Both the position numbers and the translations under genes were made by a program. A DNA stretch of 64,000 nt from Streptomyces nymphaeiformis (GTDB lineage Bacteria > Actinomycetota > Actinomycetes > Streptomycetales > Streptomycetaceae), in contig NZ_JACHJY010000002.1 of the NCBI RefSeq assembly GCF_014203895.1, forward strand, positions 620,001-684,000, in the 5' to 3' direction. Below the pieces are notes generated by a model, which made no database searches, was not told the origin of the DNA, and saw only the letters and a program-made list of their open reading frames with translations. Within the stretch, counting starts at the first letter, position 1, and each line of letters starts with the position of its first letter. Shown here piece after piece: positions 63,981 through 64,000 of this stretch.

Positions 63981-64000
63981 TGAAGGCCGTGACGTGGCAG
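63980..64000 (+). CDS. Zinc-type alcohol dehydrogenase, first codons only
   Basis: ATG 63980 after GGAGG (63971-63975) reads MKAVTWQ and runs off the window. MKAVTWQG is the usual start of zinc-dependent alcohol dehydrogenases (glutathione-dependent formaldehyde dehydrogenase-like) in actinomycetes. Only seven codons are visible. Confidence 0.5.

Overview
The window reads as chromosomal DNA of a Streptomyces-type actinomycete. It has very high G+C with strong third-position bias, GGAGG-type ribosome binding sites, frequent GTG/TTG starts, 4-base translational overlaps, Tat and lipoprotein signals, a perfect CebR box (TGGGAGCGCTCCCA), and one rare TTA codon of the bldA type. I see no rRNA, tRNA or CRISPR array.

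Layout. 1-3.8 kb: a compact + strand recombination cassette: partial zinc-finger gene, a second-type ssb, a divergent recA, a ruvB-like ATPase without ruvA/ruvC, and a 45-codon gene holding only the RadA zinc finger, closed by a strong hairpin. 3.8-8.5 kb: an amino-acid ABC operon (SBP, permease, ATPase, class-I glutamine amidotransferase) divergent from a LacI-type regulator, with twin mirrored operators between them. 8.5-16.5 kb: APC permease, a truncated Na/Pi symporter next to an IS5-type transposase remnant, DUF4436, an SDR, and an unknown gene plus a DUF5995 gene behind a palindrome that abuts the start codon; several gene scraps lie here. 16.5-22.5 kb: secreted phosphodiesterase-jacalin protein, GH9-CBM2 cellulase under a CebR box, an ArsB/SLC13-like transporter with a UspA protein, and a GH1 remnant.

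22.5-51 kb is a large plant cell-wall (arabinoxylan/glucuronoxylan) locus. It contains GH10-CBM13 xylanase, GH43 and GH3 xylosidases, a LacI regulator, a xylo-oligosaccharide ABC importer, GH30, a second GH10, a Gfo/Idh/MocA oxidoreductase, a PmoA-like (DUF6807) protein, a cupin, CBM13-GH62 arabinofuranosidase, aldose 1-epimerase, a ChvE/Mms-type pentose importer, a LacI-type arabinose regulator, araB-araD-araA and a CE7 acetyl xylan esterase. Secreted enzymes depolymerise xylan, the importers take up oligomers and arabinose, cytoplasmic GH43/GH3 finish the oligomers, and AraA/AraB/AraD convert arabinose to xylulose-5-phosphate. Two operator families are visible: TTTCGAAA-like boxes around the xylan regulator and TGTKARCGYTMACA boxes around the arabinose regulator. 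One box of the second family lies inside the signal-peptide codons of the GH30 gene and creates its TTA codon.

51-64 kb: a doubly deleted peptide-binding protein gene; a nitrilase-family amidase, APC permease, TetR regulator and DmpA-type peptidase whose two promoters share the same TTAAAT/TTTTAA operator; two peptidoglycan-active secreted enzymes; a C-terminally truncated FAD dehydrogenase; an N-truncated esterase fused to a GH3 beta-glucosidase; a CBS-domain pseudogene; and the first codons of a zinc alcohol dehydrogenase. The number of truncated genes between intact operons suggests a fast-evolving, arm-like chromosomal region.
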